Assembly: GCF_014903745.1 (NCBI RefSeq)
Contig: NZ_JACVXA010000010.1
Coordinates: 1-64,000 of the forward strand
Length of the DNA stretch: 64,000 nucleotides
Direction of reading: 5' to 3'
Source: Mangrovicoccus algicola
GTDB taxonomy: Bacteria; Pseudomonadota; Alphaproteobacteria; Rhodobacterales; Rhodobacteraceae
Within the stretch, counting starts at the first letter, position 1; every line of letters begins with the position of its first letter. A program made the translations under genes and the position numbers. The notes under the pieces were generated by a model that saw only the letters and a list, made by a program, of their open reading frames with translations, ran no database searches and was not told the origin of the DNA. This document shows positions 8,370-16,479 of the stretch, one piece after another.

Positions 8370-9519
8370 GGGCCAGCCGGTACTGGTAGACATCGCAGCG
8401 CCCGGTCTCGAAGGCGGCGAGGCAGGCGGCCAGGTAGAACCGCCAGACCCGGATGAACCCCTCGTCGAAGCCCTGCGCGCGGATGTCGGAGAGGCGCGTC
8501 TCGAAGGCGGTCAGCCAGTCCTTCAGCGTGCGCGCGTAATCGGGTCCGAAGGCAAAGCTGTCCTCGATCCGCATCCCGCCCTTCGCGGCCTCCTCGGCAA
8601 AGCGCGCGGGGCTGGGCAGCATGCCGCCGGGAAAGATGAAGCTGCGGATCATGTCGCCGCCCCTGCGGTAGCGCGCGAAATAGCGGTCGCCGACGGTGAT
8701 CGTCTGGACCATCGCGCGGCCCTTGCGGGCCAGGACCTCGGAGAGCTTGCCGAAATAGACCGGCCAGAACCTCTCGCCCACCGCCTCGAACATCTCGATC
8801 GACACGACATGGTCATAGCGGCCCCTTTCGTCGCGATAGTCCTGAAGCGCGATCTCGGCGCCGCCGCCCAGCCGCGTGCGGGCGAAGGCGGCCTGTTCGC
8901 GCGACAGGGTCAGGCCCCTGGGGGCGAAATCGCCGCGTTCCAGCGCACGTTCGGCGAAGCCGCCCCAGCCGCAGCCGATCTCCAGCAACCGCCCCGAGCG
9001 CGCCTCCAGCCCGTCGAGGATGCGGTCGTACTTGCGGTGCTGGGCGGCCCTCAGGTCGTCGCCGGGACCGTAGAGCGCGGCGGAATAGGTCATCGTCTCG
9101 TCCAGCCACAGCCGGTAGAAGGCGTTGCCCAGGTCGTAATGCGCCGCGATGTTGCGCCGCGACCCGGCGCGGGTGTTGCGGTTCAGCAGGTAGAGCGCGC
9201 GCAGCGCCAGCGCCTGCAGCGGATGGCCGTAGATCAAACCCTCCAGCGCCTCCTCGTTGGCCAGCCCGAAACGCAGCAGTTCCGTCAGGTCGGGCGTGTC
9301 GACCCAGCCGTCGCGATAGGCCTCGGTCAGCCCGATATCCCCCCGGGCCGCCATCGCCGGGACGGCGCGCCAGTCGCGGATGGCGATCGCCGCCGCCGGG
9401 CCGGGCAGGGGGCCTGCGAAATCGCGGACCCGCCCGTCGGGCGCCGTCACCTGCAGGCTTCCGCAGCGGACCTTGTCGAGCAGCCTGAACAGCCGCGTCT
9501 CGATCTGTCTTTCCAGCAT
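8362..9519 (-). CDS. cfa: Cyclopropane-fatty-acyl-phospholipid synthase-like methyltransferase
   Basis: 385 residues from the ATG at 9519, which has an AGAAGGGA ribosome-binding sequence. The C-terminal two thirds are the SAM-dependent mycolic acid/CFA synthase fold with LLEIGCGWGGFAERAL as SAM-binding motif I and the family segments HYDLGNAFYRLWLDETMTYS and VSIEMFEAVGERFW. Known members transfer a methylene or methyl group from SAM to a cis double bond of membrane phospholipid acyl chains. The run DUF1365-CFA-SDR together with a divergent sigma factor is a recognised stress-linked lipid cluster, so the product may be a cyclopropane or another methylated acyl chain. Confidence 0.88.
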   Translation of the reverse strand: MLERQIETRLFRLLDKVRCGSLQVTAPDGRVRDFAGPLPGPAAAIAIRDWRAVPAMAARGDIGLTEAYRDGWVDTPDLTELLRFGLANEEALEGLIYGHPLQALALRALYLLNRNTRAGSRRNIAAHYDLGNAFYRLWLDETMTYSAALYGPGDDLRAAQHRKYDRILDGLEARSGRLLEIGCGWGGFAERALERGDFAPRGLTLSREQAAFARTRLGGGAEIALQDYRDERGRYDHVVSIEMFEAVGERFWPVYFGKLSEVLARKGRAMVQTITVGDRYFARYRRGGDMIRSFIFPGGMLPSPARFAEEAAKGGMRIEDSFAFGPDYARTLKDWLTAFETRLSDIRAQGFDEGFIRVWRFYLAACLAAFETGRCDVYQYRLAHA

Positions 9520-9530
9520 CACGATCCCTT

Positions 9531-10307
9531 CTATGATCGGTCTTCCGCGCCCGACAGCCTGCAGGGCAGCTGGGCGGGTTTGGAATGGAAGGGCAGGCCG
9601 CGCAGGTAGATCCGCGCCGCCTGCCAGTGGATCAGCGCCATGATCCGCTGCGCCTGCAGCGGATGGGCCATCGCGGCGCGGCGCAGCCGGGCGGCGCTCA
9701 GCGGGGCCGCCTGCCCGGTCAGGGAAGTGCCCAGCCGGATCTCGCCCGAGGGTCCGGTCCAGTCGATCCAGGCCCCGAACCGCCCCGGCCCGGCATCGAA
9801 GCGGAACACGTAATGGCCCGTGCGCGGCAGGAAGGGCGAGACATGGAACAGCTTTTCGCCGCGGATCCGGCAGGATGGGGTGACGGGGGCCAGGTCGGGA
9901 TGGCGGATCAGGTAGAAATGATGTTCGCCGAAGGTATTGGACACCTCGGCCAGCACCGCGCGCAGATGGCCGCCCTGCCGCGCCAGCCAGAAACTGACCG
10001 GGTTGAACCCGTAGCCCGATGTGCGCGGCGTGGTGACAAGGGCGACCTCGGCCGCCTCCAGCCCCAAGGGCGCCAGCCGGGCGCGGATGAACCCCTGCAG
10101 ATCCGTGCCGTCGCGCGCCCCGTGATCGCGCCTGCGGATCCGCCACAGGCCGGGACGGTCGGGGCGCAGCGGCAGCATGCCCGCCTCGAACGCCGCAAGG
10201 GGCAGCGCGAGATAGGCCGCGCGGTAGCGGAAGCTGCGGGCCGCATCGCCGGACCGCGCATGCCAGACCCGCCCGCCGATCAGCGCGCCCTGCCACAGGT
10301 CGCTCAT
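9531..10307 (-). CDS. DUF1365 family protein
   Basis: 258 residues from the ATG at 10307. The protein carries DUF1365 hallmarks: an N-terminal HARSGDAARSFRYRAAYL segment, SGYGFNPVSFWL near the middle and FGEHHFYLIRH. The biochemical function of the family is not established; it almost always sits beside a COG2907 FAD oxidoreductase and a CFA-like methyltransferase, as here, which points to a role in lipid modification. Its ATG overlaps the stop of the oxidoreductase gene by four bases, and 11 bases separate it from the methyltransferase. Confidence 0.88.
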   Translation of the reverse strand: MSDLWQGALIGGRVWHARSGDAARSFRYRAAYLALPLAAFEAGMLPLRPDRPGLWRIRRRDHGARDGTDLQGFIRARLAPLGLEAAEVALVTTPRTSGYGFNPVSFWLARQGGHLRAVLAEVSNTFGEHHFYLIRHPDLAPVTPSCRIRGEKLFHVSPFLPRTGHYVFRFDAGPGRFGAWIDWTGPSGEIRLGTSLTGQAAPLSAARLRRAAMAHPLQAQRIMALIHWQAARIYLRGLPFHSKPAQLPCRLSGAEDRS

Positions 10308-11614
10308 GCCGGGATGCTTTCGCGCAGCGCCTCGCGGGGCAGGCGCGGCTCGTCGGGCCAGGGATCGGCGCTCAGCGGCCAGTCGACCCCCAGCGCCTGC
10401 GCCACCCGCAGCGCGGACAGCAGCCCGTCCTCGTGGAAGCCATAGCGCGTCCAGGCCCCGGCATGATAGACGCCGCCGCGCCCCTGGATGGCGCGCAGCC
10501 GCCATTGCGCGGCGATGGCGGCGGCGTCGAATTGCGGATGGGCCAGCATCGCCTCGTCATGGATTTGGCGCGGCTCGCGCTCGGGGTTGAGCGTGACGAT
10601 CATGCTGCGCGGCGTCGCGAGCGGCTGCAGCCGGTTCATCCAGTAGCTCAGGCTCAGCGGGCGGTCATCGGCGGCGGCGGGCCGGTCGGTGACGTAGTTC
10701 CAGCTGGACCGGATGCGCCGCCGCCGCGGCAGGAAGCTTTCGTCGGAATGCAGCACCATGCGGTTGGGGGCCGTGCGCATCGTTCGCAATATGGCCGTCT
10801 CCTCCGCATCGGGCGCGTCCAGCAGTGCCAGGGTCTGCGGCGCATGGGTGGCGAAGATGACCCGGTCGAATCGCTCGCGCCCGCGCGGCGACAGGATCTC
10901 GATGCCCCGGGGCGTGCGCCCCACCCGGCGCACCGGGCAGTCCAGCCGCAGATCCGCGGGGGTGGCCGCCAGAAGCGCCCGCACATAGGCCGCCGCGCCG
11001 CCCCGCACCGTCAGCCATTGCGGCTGGCCATTGACCGAGAGAAGCCCGTGATTGTCGAAGAAGCGCAGGAAGGCGGCGGCGGGAAATTCCGCCATTCCCG
11101 CGGTCGGCGTCGACCAGATCGCCCCCGAGATCGGCAGCAGGAACCGGTCGCGGAATTCCGGACCCAGCCCCAGCTCGGCGATCAGCTCGCCGATGCTGCC
11201 GGAGGCCCCGGCATGACGCGGCGCCAGCCGGAAGAAGCGCAGGATGTCGCGGATCATCCGCCAGTGGGAAAGATCGGCCAGCCGCGCGGGCTGGGCCAGC
11301 ATGTCCATGGGCCGAGTCGTGCCGTATTCCAGCGCTCCGCCGCCGAAACTGGCGGCGAAGCTCATGTCGCTGGGCGCCAGGTCCACGCCCAGATGCTCCA
11401 GCAGCGGCACGAACAGGGGATAGGTGCGGCGGTTGCAGACGATGAACCCGGTATCGACCGCGACACCCTCGACCGTGGCGGTGCGGGCATGGCCGCCGGG
11501 GCGGGGCTCGGCCTCGAAGATCGTCACCTCGTGATGCGGGGCCAGGAGCCAGGCGGCCCCCAGCCCGGAAATGCCGCTGCCGATGATGGCGATCTTCGCT
11601 CTTCCGGTTGTCAC
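10304..11614 (-). CDS. FAD-dependent amine-oxidase-like oxidoreductase (COG2907 type)
   Basis: 436 residues from the GTG at 11614; a TTG at 11632 would add six. The dinucleotide-binding GSGISGLGAAWLL lies directly at the N-terminus, followed by the FAD motif EAEPRPGGHARTATVEG and VDTGFIVCN, the layout of desaturase/amine-oxidase-like flavoproteins grouped with DUF1365 and CFA synthases. It is probably a desaturase or oxidase acting on a membrane lipid. It is the first gene of the four-gene minus-strand operon, and a predicted ECF promoter lies about 35 bases upstream of its start, opposite to the sigma factor gene. Confidence 0.85.
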   Translation of the reverse strand: MTTGRAKIAIIGSGISGLGAAWLLAPHHEVTIFEAEPRPGGHARTATVEGVAVDTGFIVCNRRTYPLFVPLLEHLGVDLAPSDMSFAASFGGGALEYGTTRPMDMLAQPARLADLSHWRMIRDILRFFRLAPRHAGASGSIGELIAELGLGPEFRDRFLLPISGAIWSTPTAGMAEFPAAAFLRFFDNHGLLSVNGQPQWLTVRGGAAAYVRALLAATPADLRLDCPVRRVGRTPRGIEILSPRGRERFDRVIFATHAPQTLALLDAPDAEETAILRTMRTAPNRMVLHSDESFLPRRRRIRSSWNYVTDRPAAADDRPLSLSYWMNRLQPLATPRSMIVTLNPEREPRQIHDEAMLAHPQFDAAAIAAQWRLRAIQGRGGVYHAGAWTRYGFHEDGLLSALRVAQALGVDWPLSADPWPDEPRLPREALRESIPA

Positions 11615-11648
11615 GTCGGCCCCGCTCTGCAATGGTCATTCCCGAAGC

Positions 11649-11675
11649 AGACGCCCCGGCCCTGCGGAAAGTTGC
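11649..11675 (-). promoter_or_regulatory. Predicted ECF-sigma promoter for the lipid operon
   Basis: Read on the minus strand, GCAACT (11675-11670) is followed after 16 bases by CGTCT (11653-11649). The AAC core at -35 and CGTC at -10 are the classic signature of ECF-sigma promoters. It faces the FAD oxidoreductase gene and is divergent to the ECF sigma gene at 11710, its likely reader. Confidence 0.55.
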
Positions 11676-11709
11676 AGGCGGGGGCAAAAAAACGGCGGCG
11701 CACGGGCGG

Positions 11710-12261
11710 ATGGCAGGTCAGGACAGCGAGCTTTCGGAACTGATCGCGCGGGTCGTGCTGCGCGACAGGCAGGCCTTTCTCGATCTGTACTCCGCCAGCG
11801 CGCCGAAACTTTTCGCGATCACGCTGCGTCTTCTGAAGGACCGCGCCGAGGCGGAGGATGTCCTGCAGGAGGTATTCGTGAAGATCTGGAACAATGCCGA
11901 CCGCTACCTGCCCGACGTGGCAAGCCCCGCCGCCTGGCTGAACGCGGTGGCGCGCAATGCCGCGATCGACCGGCTGCGGGCGCGCAGGCCCGCGGCGCGC
12001 TCCGAGGGGCTGGATGCCGCGGAACGCCTTGCCGATCCCGGTCCGGGGCCCGAGGCGGAGGCGATCCTGCGTTCCGAGGGACGGCGGATCGAGACTTGCA
12101 TGGAGGAGCTGCCGAGCGACCGGGCCGAGGCCGTGCGCCGCGCCTATGTCGAAGGCGAGAGCTATCTGGAACTGGCCGAACGCTATGCGGTGCCGCTGAA
12201 CACCATGCGCAGCTGGCTGCGCCGCAGCCTGATCCAGCTGCGCGCCTGTCTGTCCGCATGA
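11710..12261 (+). CDS. ECF-family RNA polymerase sigma factor
   Basis: 183 residues from the ATG at 11710; an ATG at 11632 would add 26 poorly conserved residues. Region 2 is seen in EAEDVLQEVFVKIWNNADRY and the following PAAWLNAVARNAAIDRLRAR; region 4 is the helix-turn-helix ending LNTMRSWLRRSLIQLRACL. It has the length of a minimal sigma2-sigma4 factor. It overlaps the anti-sigma gene by four bases, the usual arrangement for co-translation with a cognate inhibitor. The adjacent divergent lipid operon carries a matching ECF promoter, so it probably controls that operon under envelope or oxidative stress. Confidence 0.92.
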   Translation: MAGQDSELSELIARVVLRDRQAFLDLYSASAPKLFAITLRLLKDRAEAEDVLQEVFVKIWNNADRYLPDVASPAAWLNAVARNAAIDRLRARRPAARSEGLDAAERLADPGPGPEAEAILRSEGRRIETCMEELPSDRAEAVRRAYVEGESYLELAERYAVPLNTMRSWLRRSLIQLRACLSA

Positions 12262-12950
12262 CCGGCCCCGGCGATCCCCCCACCGACGAGGATGTCGCGC
12301 TGGCCGGCGAATACGTGCTGGGCGCGCTGGCGCTGGAAGACCGCCAGGCGGCGGCGCTGCGCATCGCCCGCGACCCGGGCTTCGCGCTGGAAGTGGCCCG
12401 CTGGGAGGCGCGGCTGGATCCGCTGGCCGAAGAGGTCCGCCCGGTGACCCCGCCCGCAAGGCTGCGGCGCCGGATCGAGGCAAGGGTCTTCGGCGCGCCG
12501 CGGCAGGCGCGGCCCTGGTCCTGGCTGGTCGGGGCAGGCGGGCTGGCCGCGGCGAGCCTGGCCGCGACCCTGTGGCTGGGCCAGCCGCAGCCGCCTGCGC
12601 CGGGGCAGGGCGGCGAAGGCCTGTGGATTTCCGACATGGTCTCGCCGGACGGCACGGTGCGCCTTGCCGCGCTCTATGACGCCGATAGCGGCGAGATGCG
12701 CGTCTCGGTCGGCGGGGCGGCCCCGGCGACGGGACGCGATTTCGAACTGTGGCTGATCCAGGGCGAGGCGGCGCCGATCTCGCTGGGGGTGATGCCGCAT
12801 CAGGGGCAGGCGGCGATGCCGATCCCCGAGGATCTGCGCCCGCTGGTGGCGGAGGCGACGCTGGCGATCACCGACGAACCCGAGGGCGGATCGCCCGGCG
12901 GGGTGGCCACGGGACCGGTCGTCGCCGCCGCGCCGCTGCGCCGCATCTGA
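12258..12950 (+). CDS. RskA-type anti-sigma factor
   Basis: 230 residues starting in an ATGA overlap with the sigma gene. The N-terminal 90 residues (EYVLGALALEDRQAAALRIA...) form the short helical sigma-binding module found in RskA-like proteins without the zinc motif. One transmembrane helix lies at about 95-115 (SWLVGAGGLAAASLAATLWL). The C-terminal periplasmic domain carries family marks FELWLIQGEAAPISLGVMP and EPEGGSPGG. It should hold the sigma factor at the inner membrane until a signal triggers proteolysis. It differs from the zinc-binding ChrR anti-sigma factor of Rhodobacter singlet-oxygen regulons. Confidence 0.88.
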   Translation: MTGPGDPPTDEDVALAGEYVLGALALEDRQAAALRIARDPGFALEVARWEARLDPLAEEVRPVTPPARLRRRIEARVFGAPRQARPWSWLVGAGGLAAASLAATLWLGQPQPPAPGQGGEGLWISDMVSPDGTVRLAALYDADSGEMRVSVGGAAPATGRDFELWLIQGEAAPISLGVMPHQGQAAMPIPEDLRPLVAEATLAITDEPEGGSPGGVATGPVVAAAPLRRI

Positions 12951-13041
12951 GCGCGGTGGCGCGCGGCGCTGCCGCAGGCCATGGCATTGCCCGCCGCGAT
13001 CGCCTACATCCCGCACAGAACAGCGAAAGGGCCCCTGCGGC

Positions 13042-14268
13042 ATGGAGAGGATCGATCTGGCGGAACGCCCCGGATGGCGCGACCTGGCGCGCGAGCAGGG
13101 GTTTTCCTTTTCCGAGATGCATGGCGAACCCTATTGGGACGAAAGCTCGGCCTACCGCTTCACGCTGGAGGAGATCGAGACCGGCATCGAGGACCCCGCG
13201 ACCGAGCTGCACGGCATGTGCCGCGAGGCGGTGGCGAAGGTGCTGGACAGCGAGGAGCTGATGACGCGGCTGGGCATCGCGCCCGCGCGGATGGACCTTC
13301 TGCGCGACAGCTGGCAGCTGGGCCAGCCGGAGCTTTACGGCCGGATGGATTTCGCCCATGACGGGCAGGGTCCGGCGAAGCTGCTGGAATACAATGCCGA
13401 CACCCCCACCTCGCTTTACGAAAGCGCGGCCTTCCAGTGGCAGTGGCTGGAGGACCAGGTTGCCGCGGGCGTGCTGCCCGAGGGGGCCGACCAGTTCAAC
13501 GGCCTGCACGAGGCGCTGGTGGCGCGGTTCGGCGCGCTTTTCCCGCCGGGAACGAACCTGCATTTCACCGCCGCCACCGACAATGCCGAGGATTATGCCA
13601 CCGTCGAGGCAATGGGCTATGCCGCGCGCGAGGCGGGGCTGGGGGCGCATTACGTCGATCTGGGCCAGGTCGGGGTCAGCGCGGAGGGCGGTTTCGTCGA
13701 TGACGAGGACCGGCTGATGCGGGTGCTGTTCAAGCTCTACCCCTGGGAGGACCTGCTGCAGGACGAGTTCGCCGGGCATATCGCCGCCTCGGGCTGCCTG
13801 TTCCTGGAACCGCCCTGGAAGGCGATCCTGTCGAACAAGGGCATCCTGCCGGTCCTGTGGGAGATGTTCGAGGGCCATCCCAACCTGCTCCCGGCCTTCT
13901 TCGAGGCGGATGTCGCCGAGGCGCTGGCGGGACGCGGAGGCCCCGCGGCCGGGGCGGCGGCGCGGTTCGAGCGCGCCGAGACGGCGCTGCGCCGCGGCCA
14001 TGTGAGCAAGCCCATCTTCTCGCGCGAAGGCGCGGGGGTCATCATCCGCGAGGCCGGCGAGATCGTCGAGGCGGCGGAAAACGGCGAATACGACGCGCAT
14101 CCGCGCATCGTGCAGGCCTATCATCCGCTGCCGCAATTCGGCGGCGTCCGCCCGGTCCTGGGCGCCTGGATCGTCGGAGAGGCCTGTGTCGGGCTCGGCC
14201 TGCGCGAGGACCGGTCGCGCATCACCCAGGACCTCTCGCGGTTCAAGCCGCATTACATCGAGGATTGA
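13042..14268 (+). CDS. Glutathionylspermidine synthase family protein (YgiC/YjfC-like)
   Basis: 408 residues with ATP-grasp-type synthetase features shared with the C-terminal half of glutathionylspermidine synthase: the GQPELYGRMDFAHDG and LLEYNADTPTSLYESA motifs bind nucleotide and metal, and NLHFTAATDNAEDYATVE follows. There is no N-terminal amidase domain, so it belongs to the stand-alone YgiC/YjfC group, whose substrate is uncertain. It lies 11 bases before a DUF1190 lipoprotein gene, mirroring the E. coli ygiB-ygiC pair in inverted order. It may ligate a peptide or polyamine in the cytoplasm. Confidence 0.88.
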   Translation: MERIDLAERPGWRDLAREQGFSFSEMHGEPYWDESSAYRFTLEEIETGIEDPATELHGMCREAVAKVLDSEELMTRLGIAPARMDLLRDSWQLGQPELYGRMDFAHDGQGPAKLLEYNADTPTSLYESAAFQWQWLEDQVAAGVLPEGADQFNGLHEALVARFGALFPPGTNLHFTAATDNAEDYATVEAMGYAAREAGLGAHYVDLGQVGVSAEGGFVDDEDRLMRVLFKLYPWEDLLQDEFAGHIAASGCLFLEPPWKAILSNKGILPVLWEMFEGHPNLLPAFFEADVAEALAGRGGPAAGAAARFERAETALRRGHVSKPIFSREGAGVIIREAGEIVEAAENGEYDAHPRIVQAYHPLPQFGGVRPVLGAWIVGEACVGLGLREDRSRITQDLSRFKPHYIED

Positions 14269-14279
14269 GGAGCAGATCG

Positions 14280-14891
14280 ATGAGCGCACAGACCAGCATG
14301 CCGCCGCGGCGGCGCAAGCGTTCGGCACGGGTGGCGGTGATGGTCCTCGGGGCCGGGGCCTTCGCGCTGGCGGGCTGCCGCGAGGAGCAGGTGGAGGCGC
14401 AGGCCTTTCCCGATCTGGCCGCCTGCGAGGCGGCGGCGGGCAGCGACCCGGCGCTGACCATCGAGGCCTGCCGGACAAGCTTCGAGGAAGCGCAGGCGCT
14501 GAATGTCGAGAGCGCCCCGCGCTATGACAGCCTGGAGGTCTGCGAGGAGCTGCACGGAGACGGCGCCTGCGGCAGCGAGGCCCAGGCCACGCAGGGCGGA
14601 TCGGGCAGCATCTGGATGCCGCTGCTGGCGGGCTACCTGATCGGCAACATGATGGGCGGCCGGTCCGGATATGCCGGGGCGCAGCCGCTCTACCGCACCA
14701 ATGACGGCAAGTTCACCAATGCCGCGGGCAGCAGCACCTTCTCCAGCAACCGCGGGGCGGCGCGGATGGATGCGTCGCAATTCGTCCGGCCCTCGCCGAC
14801 GGTAAACAAGCCGCCGATGAGCCGCGCCTCGGCGCTGTCGCGCGGCGGGTTCGGGGCCACCGGGTCCAGCCGCGCCGCCTTCGGGGGGTGA
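14280..14891 (+). CDS. DUF1190 (YgiB-like) lipoprotein
   Basis: 203 residues from the ATG at 14280, with GAGGAG eight bases upstream. A basic N-terminus (PRRRKRSARV) precedes a hydrophobic segment ending LAGC, a lipobox near residue 35. FPDLAACEAA and a second Cys pair (CEELHGDGAC) match DUF1190; the Gly/Ser/Arg-rich C-terminus with conserved SSRGAA-like segments is also typical. The family has no proven function but is linked genetically to the adjacent ATP-grasp family. The pair probably acts at the cell envelope. Confidence 0.85.
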   Translation: MSAQTSMPPRRRKRSARVAVMVLGAGAFALAGCREEQVEAQAFPDLAACEAAAGSDPALTIEACRTSFEEAQALNVESAPRYDSLEVCEELHGDGACGSEAQATQGGSGSIWMPLLAGYLIGNMMGGRSGYAGAQPLYRTNDGKFTNAAGSSTFSSNRGAARMDASQFVRPSPTVNKPPMSRASALSRGGFGATGSSRAAFGG

Positions 14892-14899
14892 TCCCCCGG

Positions 14900-14923
14900 G
14901 GCCGGGACGCTCAGCCCCCGGCC
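14900..14923. terminator. Hairpin between convergent genes
   Basis: GGCCGGG at 14900-14906 pairs with CCCGGCC at 14917-14923 around a 10-base loop. It overlaps the stop end of the AraC gene and follows the DUF1190 stop by eight bases. There is no U-run; a smaller GGGGG-TGAT-CCCCC stem-loop lies just before. Probably a shared terminator. Confidence 0.4.
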
Positions 14924-15915
14924 AGGGCCCGCCGCAGCGTGACCGAGGGCGTCTCGCCGTAGACGCCGCGGTAGAATCCCGAGAACCGCCCGAGATGGTA
15001 GAAGCCGTGATCCATCGCGATGCGGGTCACGCTGGTCTCGGGGGCGGGGCTGACCAGCGCCTCGCGGGCGAAGGCCAGGCGGCGCCGCGCCAGATAGGCA
15101 TGGGCGGACATGCCGGTGCGGCGCTTGACGATGGTCTCGATCGTGCGCAGTGCCAGCCCGGTCCCCTCGCACAGCTCCTGCAGCCCGATCGGGTCGTTGC
15201 GCGCCTCGTCGATCTGCCGCTCGATCCGGGCCATGGACAGCGTCTGCAGCCGCGTGGCCAGGTGATCGCTTTTCACGTCGCTGCCGGCAACCGTGTCGAC
15301 GATGGCGGCGATCAGGCTGCGCCGCAGCACGGCCAGGTCGCGCATTTCCAGCGCGGGTTGCCGGATCACCCGGCCCAGCCTTCCGATCTCCAGGCGCAGC
15401 CGCTGCAGCCGCGGGGCCTCCACCGCCCGCAACCGGCCCGGCATCTGCAGAAGCCGGTCATGTTCCTCCCCTGTCAGCGCCGCGCTGGCGCGCCGCAGCA
15501 GGTCAGAGACCAGCACGATCGCCGCCAGTTCCGTCTCGCCATAGGTTCGCAGATGCGGCGTGTCGCCCGGCAGGCGCGTGACGACGGTGCATCCGCTCAT
15601 CTCGCGGCCGTCAAGCACGGCGCGCGGCGCGGGATCCATCGGCAGCAGCAGGATGATGGAGCGCGCCGAGCCGGTGAATTCCGCCCGCATGCTGACCGGC
15701 GGCCCGGTGCGGATTCGCCGCGACACCAGCCCCGCGGAAAGCGCGCCCAGCTCCATGCTGGCGCGAAAGGGGGCATTGTCCATCGGCAGGATCCCGAATC
15801 GCCCGCCGGGAATCGCCGAGGAAAAGGCGCCCGGATCGGAGAATTCGAGGAAGGACGACCGCATGGCGGCTGGTGCGGCCGTCCCGGCAGGCGGCAGATC
15901 GTGTTGCGAAATCAT
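14911..15915 (-). CDS. AraC-family transcriptional regulator
   Basis: 334 residues. The C-terminal about 100 residues hold the paired helix-turn-helix of AraC/XylS proteins (LCEGTGLALRTIETIVKRRTG, then VTRIAMDHGFYHLGRFSGFYRGVYGETPS). The N-terminal two thirds resemble the AraC-binding-like domain of regulators responding to small metabolites, but no ligand can be predicted. It faces an AT-richer spacer of over 500 bases before the first Hint gene, so its targets may include that promoter region or distant genes. Confidence 0.88.
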   Translation of the reverse strand: MISQHDLPPAGTAAPAAMRSSFLEFSDPGAFSSAIPGGRFGILPMDNAPFRASMELGALSAGLVSRRIRTGPPVSMRAEFTGSARSIILLLPMDPAPRAVLDGREMSGCTVVTRLPGDTPHLRTYGETELAAIVLVSDLLRRASAALTGEEHDRLLQMPGRLRAVEAPRLQRLRLEIGRLGRVIRQPALEMRDLAVLRRSLIAAIVDTVAGSDVKSDHLATRLQTLSMARIERQIDEARNDPIGLQELCEGTGLALRTIETIVKRRTGMSAHAYLARRRLAFAREALVSPAPETSVTRIAMDHGFYHLGRFSGFYRGVYGETPSVTLRRALAGG

Positions 15916-16479
15916 GACTGGCGGAGCCCCCCTCTACCGGCACTTGTCCCTCTGACATTCAGCTTTTTCGGGAAAAATTAACACGCTCCCGTGATTCATA
16001 ATAACGATATGTGAACCGCCTGCCGGGGGGCGGTGCGGATCAGGACCGGGCGATGCGGCCCGTCCGGCCAGCCGCGCACGAGGACAGGCCTTTCCGGCGG
16101 ATTTCCGGAAGTGAATAAAATCGTCACGTCAATAATCATTTCGCGACATTAAGTTTTTTGTCGATTTTTTGCGTTTTCAGAAAATCATGCGCATTCTGGA
16201 TAGTCTGGTTTCCGAACTCGTGGATTATTGGTTTCATCAAGGAGCGAACGAGGAAATGAACCTGAACTGAAATGCAAATGATACCGGTGGCGAAGATCAT
16301 CGAATTGCTTTCAGCTGCAGCATTCATTTCCTGGAAAACGGAAGGACTGTTTTCGGAAAGAAAACCAAAATTATCCCGGATAAAACCGAAACGAAAGCTG
16401 TCATCTTTTCCAGGAGAAAGGAGCAGTCGGCCGGGATGTTCTTCCGCTCATCATGGTATCAACCTCGGGAATCAGTAAA
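15916..16479. other. AT-richer intergenic region upstream of the first Hint gene
   Basis: About 560 bases without a convincing gene, much lower in GC than the rest of the window. It carries a direct repeat TTTCCGG at 16091-16097 and 16102-16108 (11-base period), poly-T/A runs near 16150 and a purine-rich AGGAGAAAGGAG stretch near 16411-16422. Two short frames (16136-16327 minus, 16272-16478 plus) have atypical composition and no recognisable domain. It probably holds the promoter and a long leader of the Hint gene. Confidence 0.5.

Noticed and set aside
8362-10296. A 644-residue minus-strand frame joining sequence upstream of the CFA-like protein
   Set aside because: The 5' part overlaps the DUF1365 gene in another frame; a good ribosome-binding sequence and family start mark 9519.
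16136-16478. Two short frames in the AT-rich gap (63 aa minus, 68 aa plus)
   Set aside because: No recognisable family, no convincing ribosome-binding site; kept only as possible.
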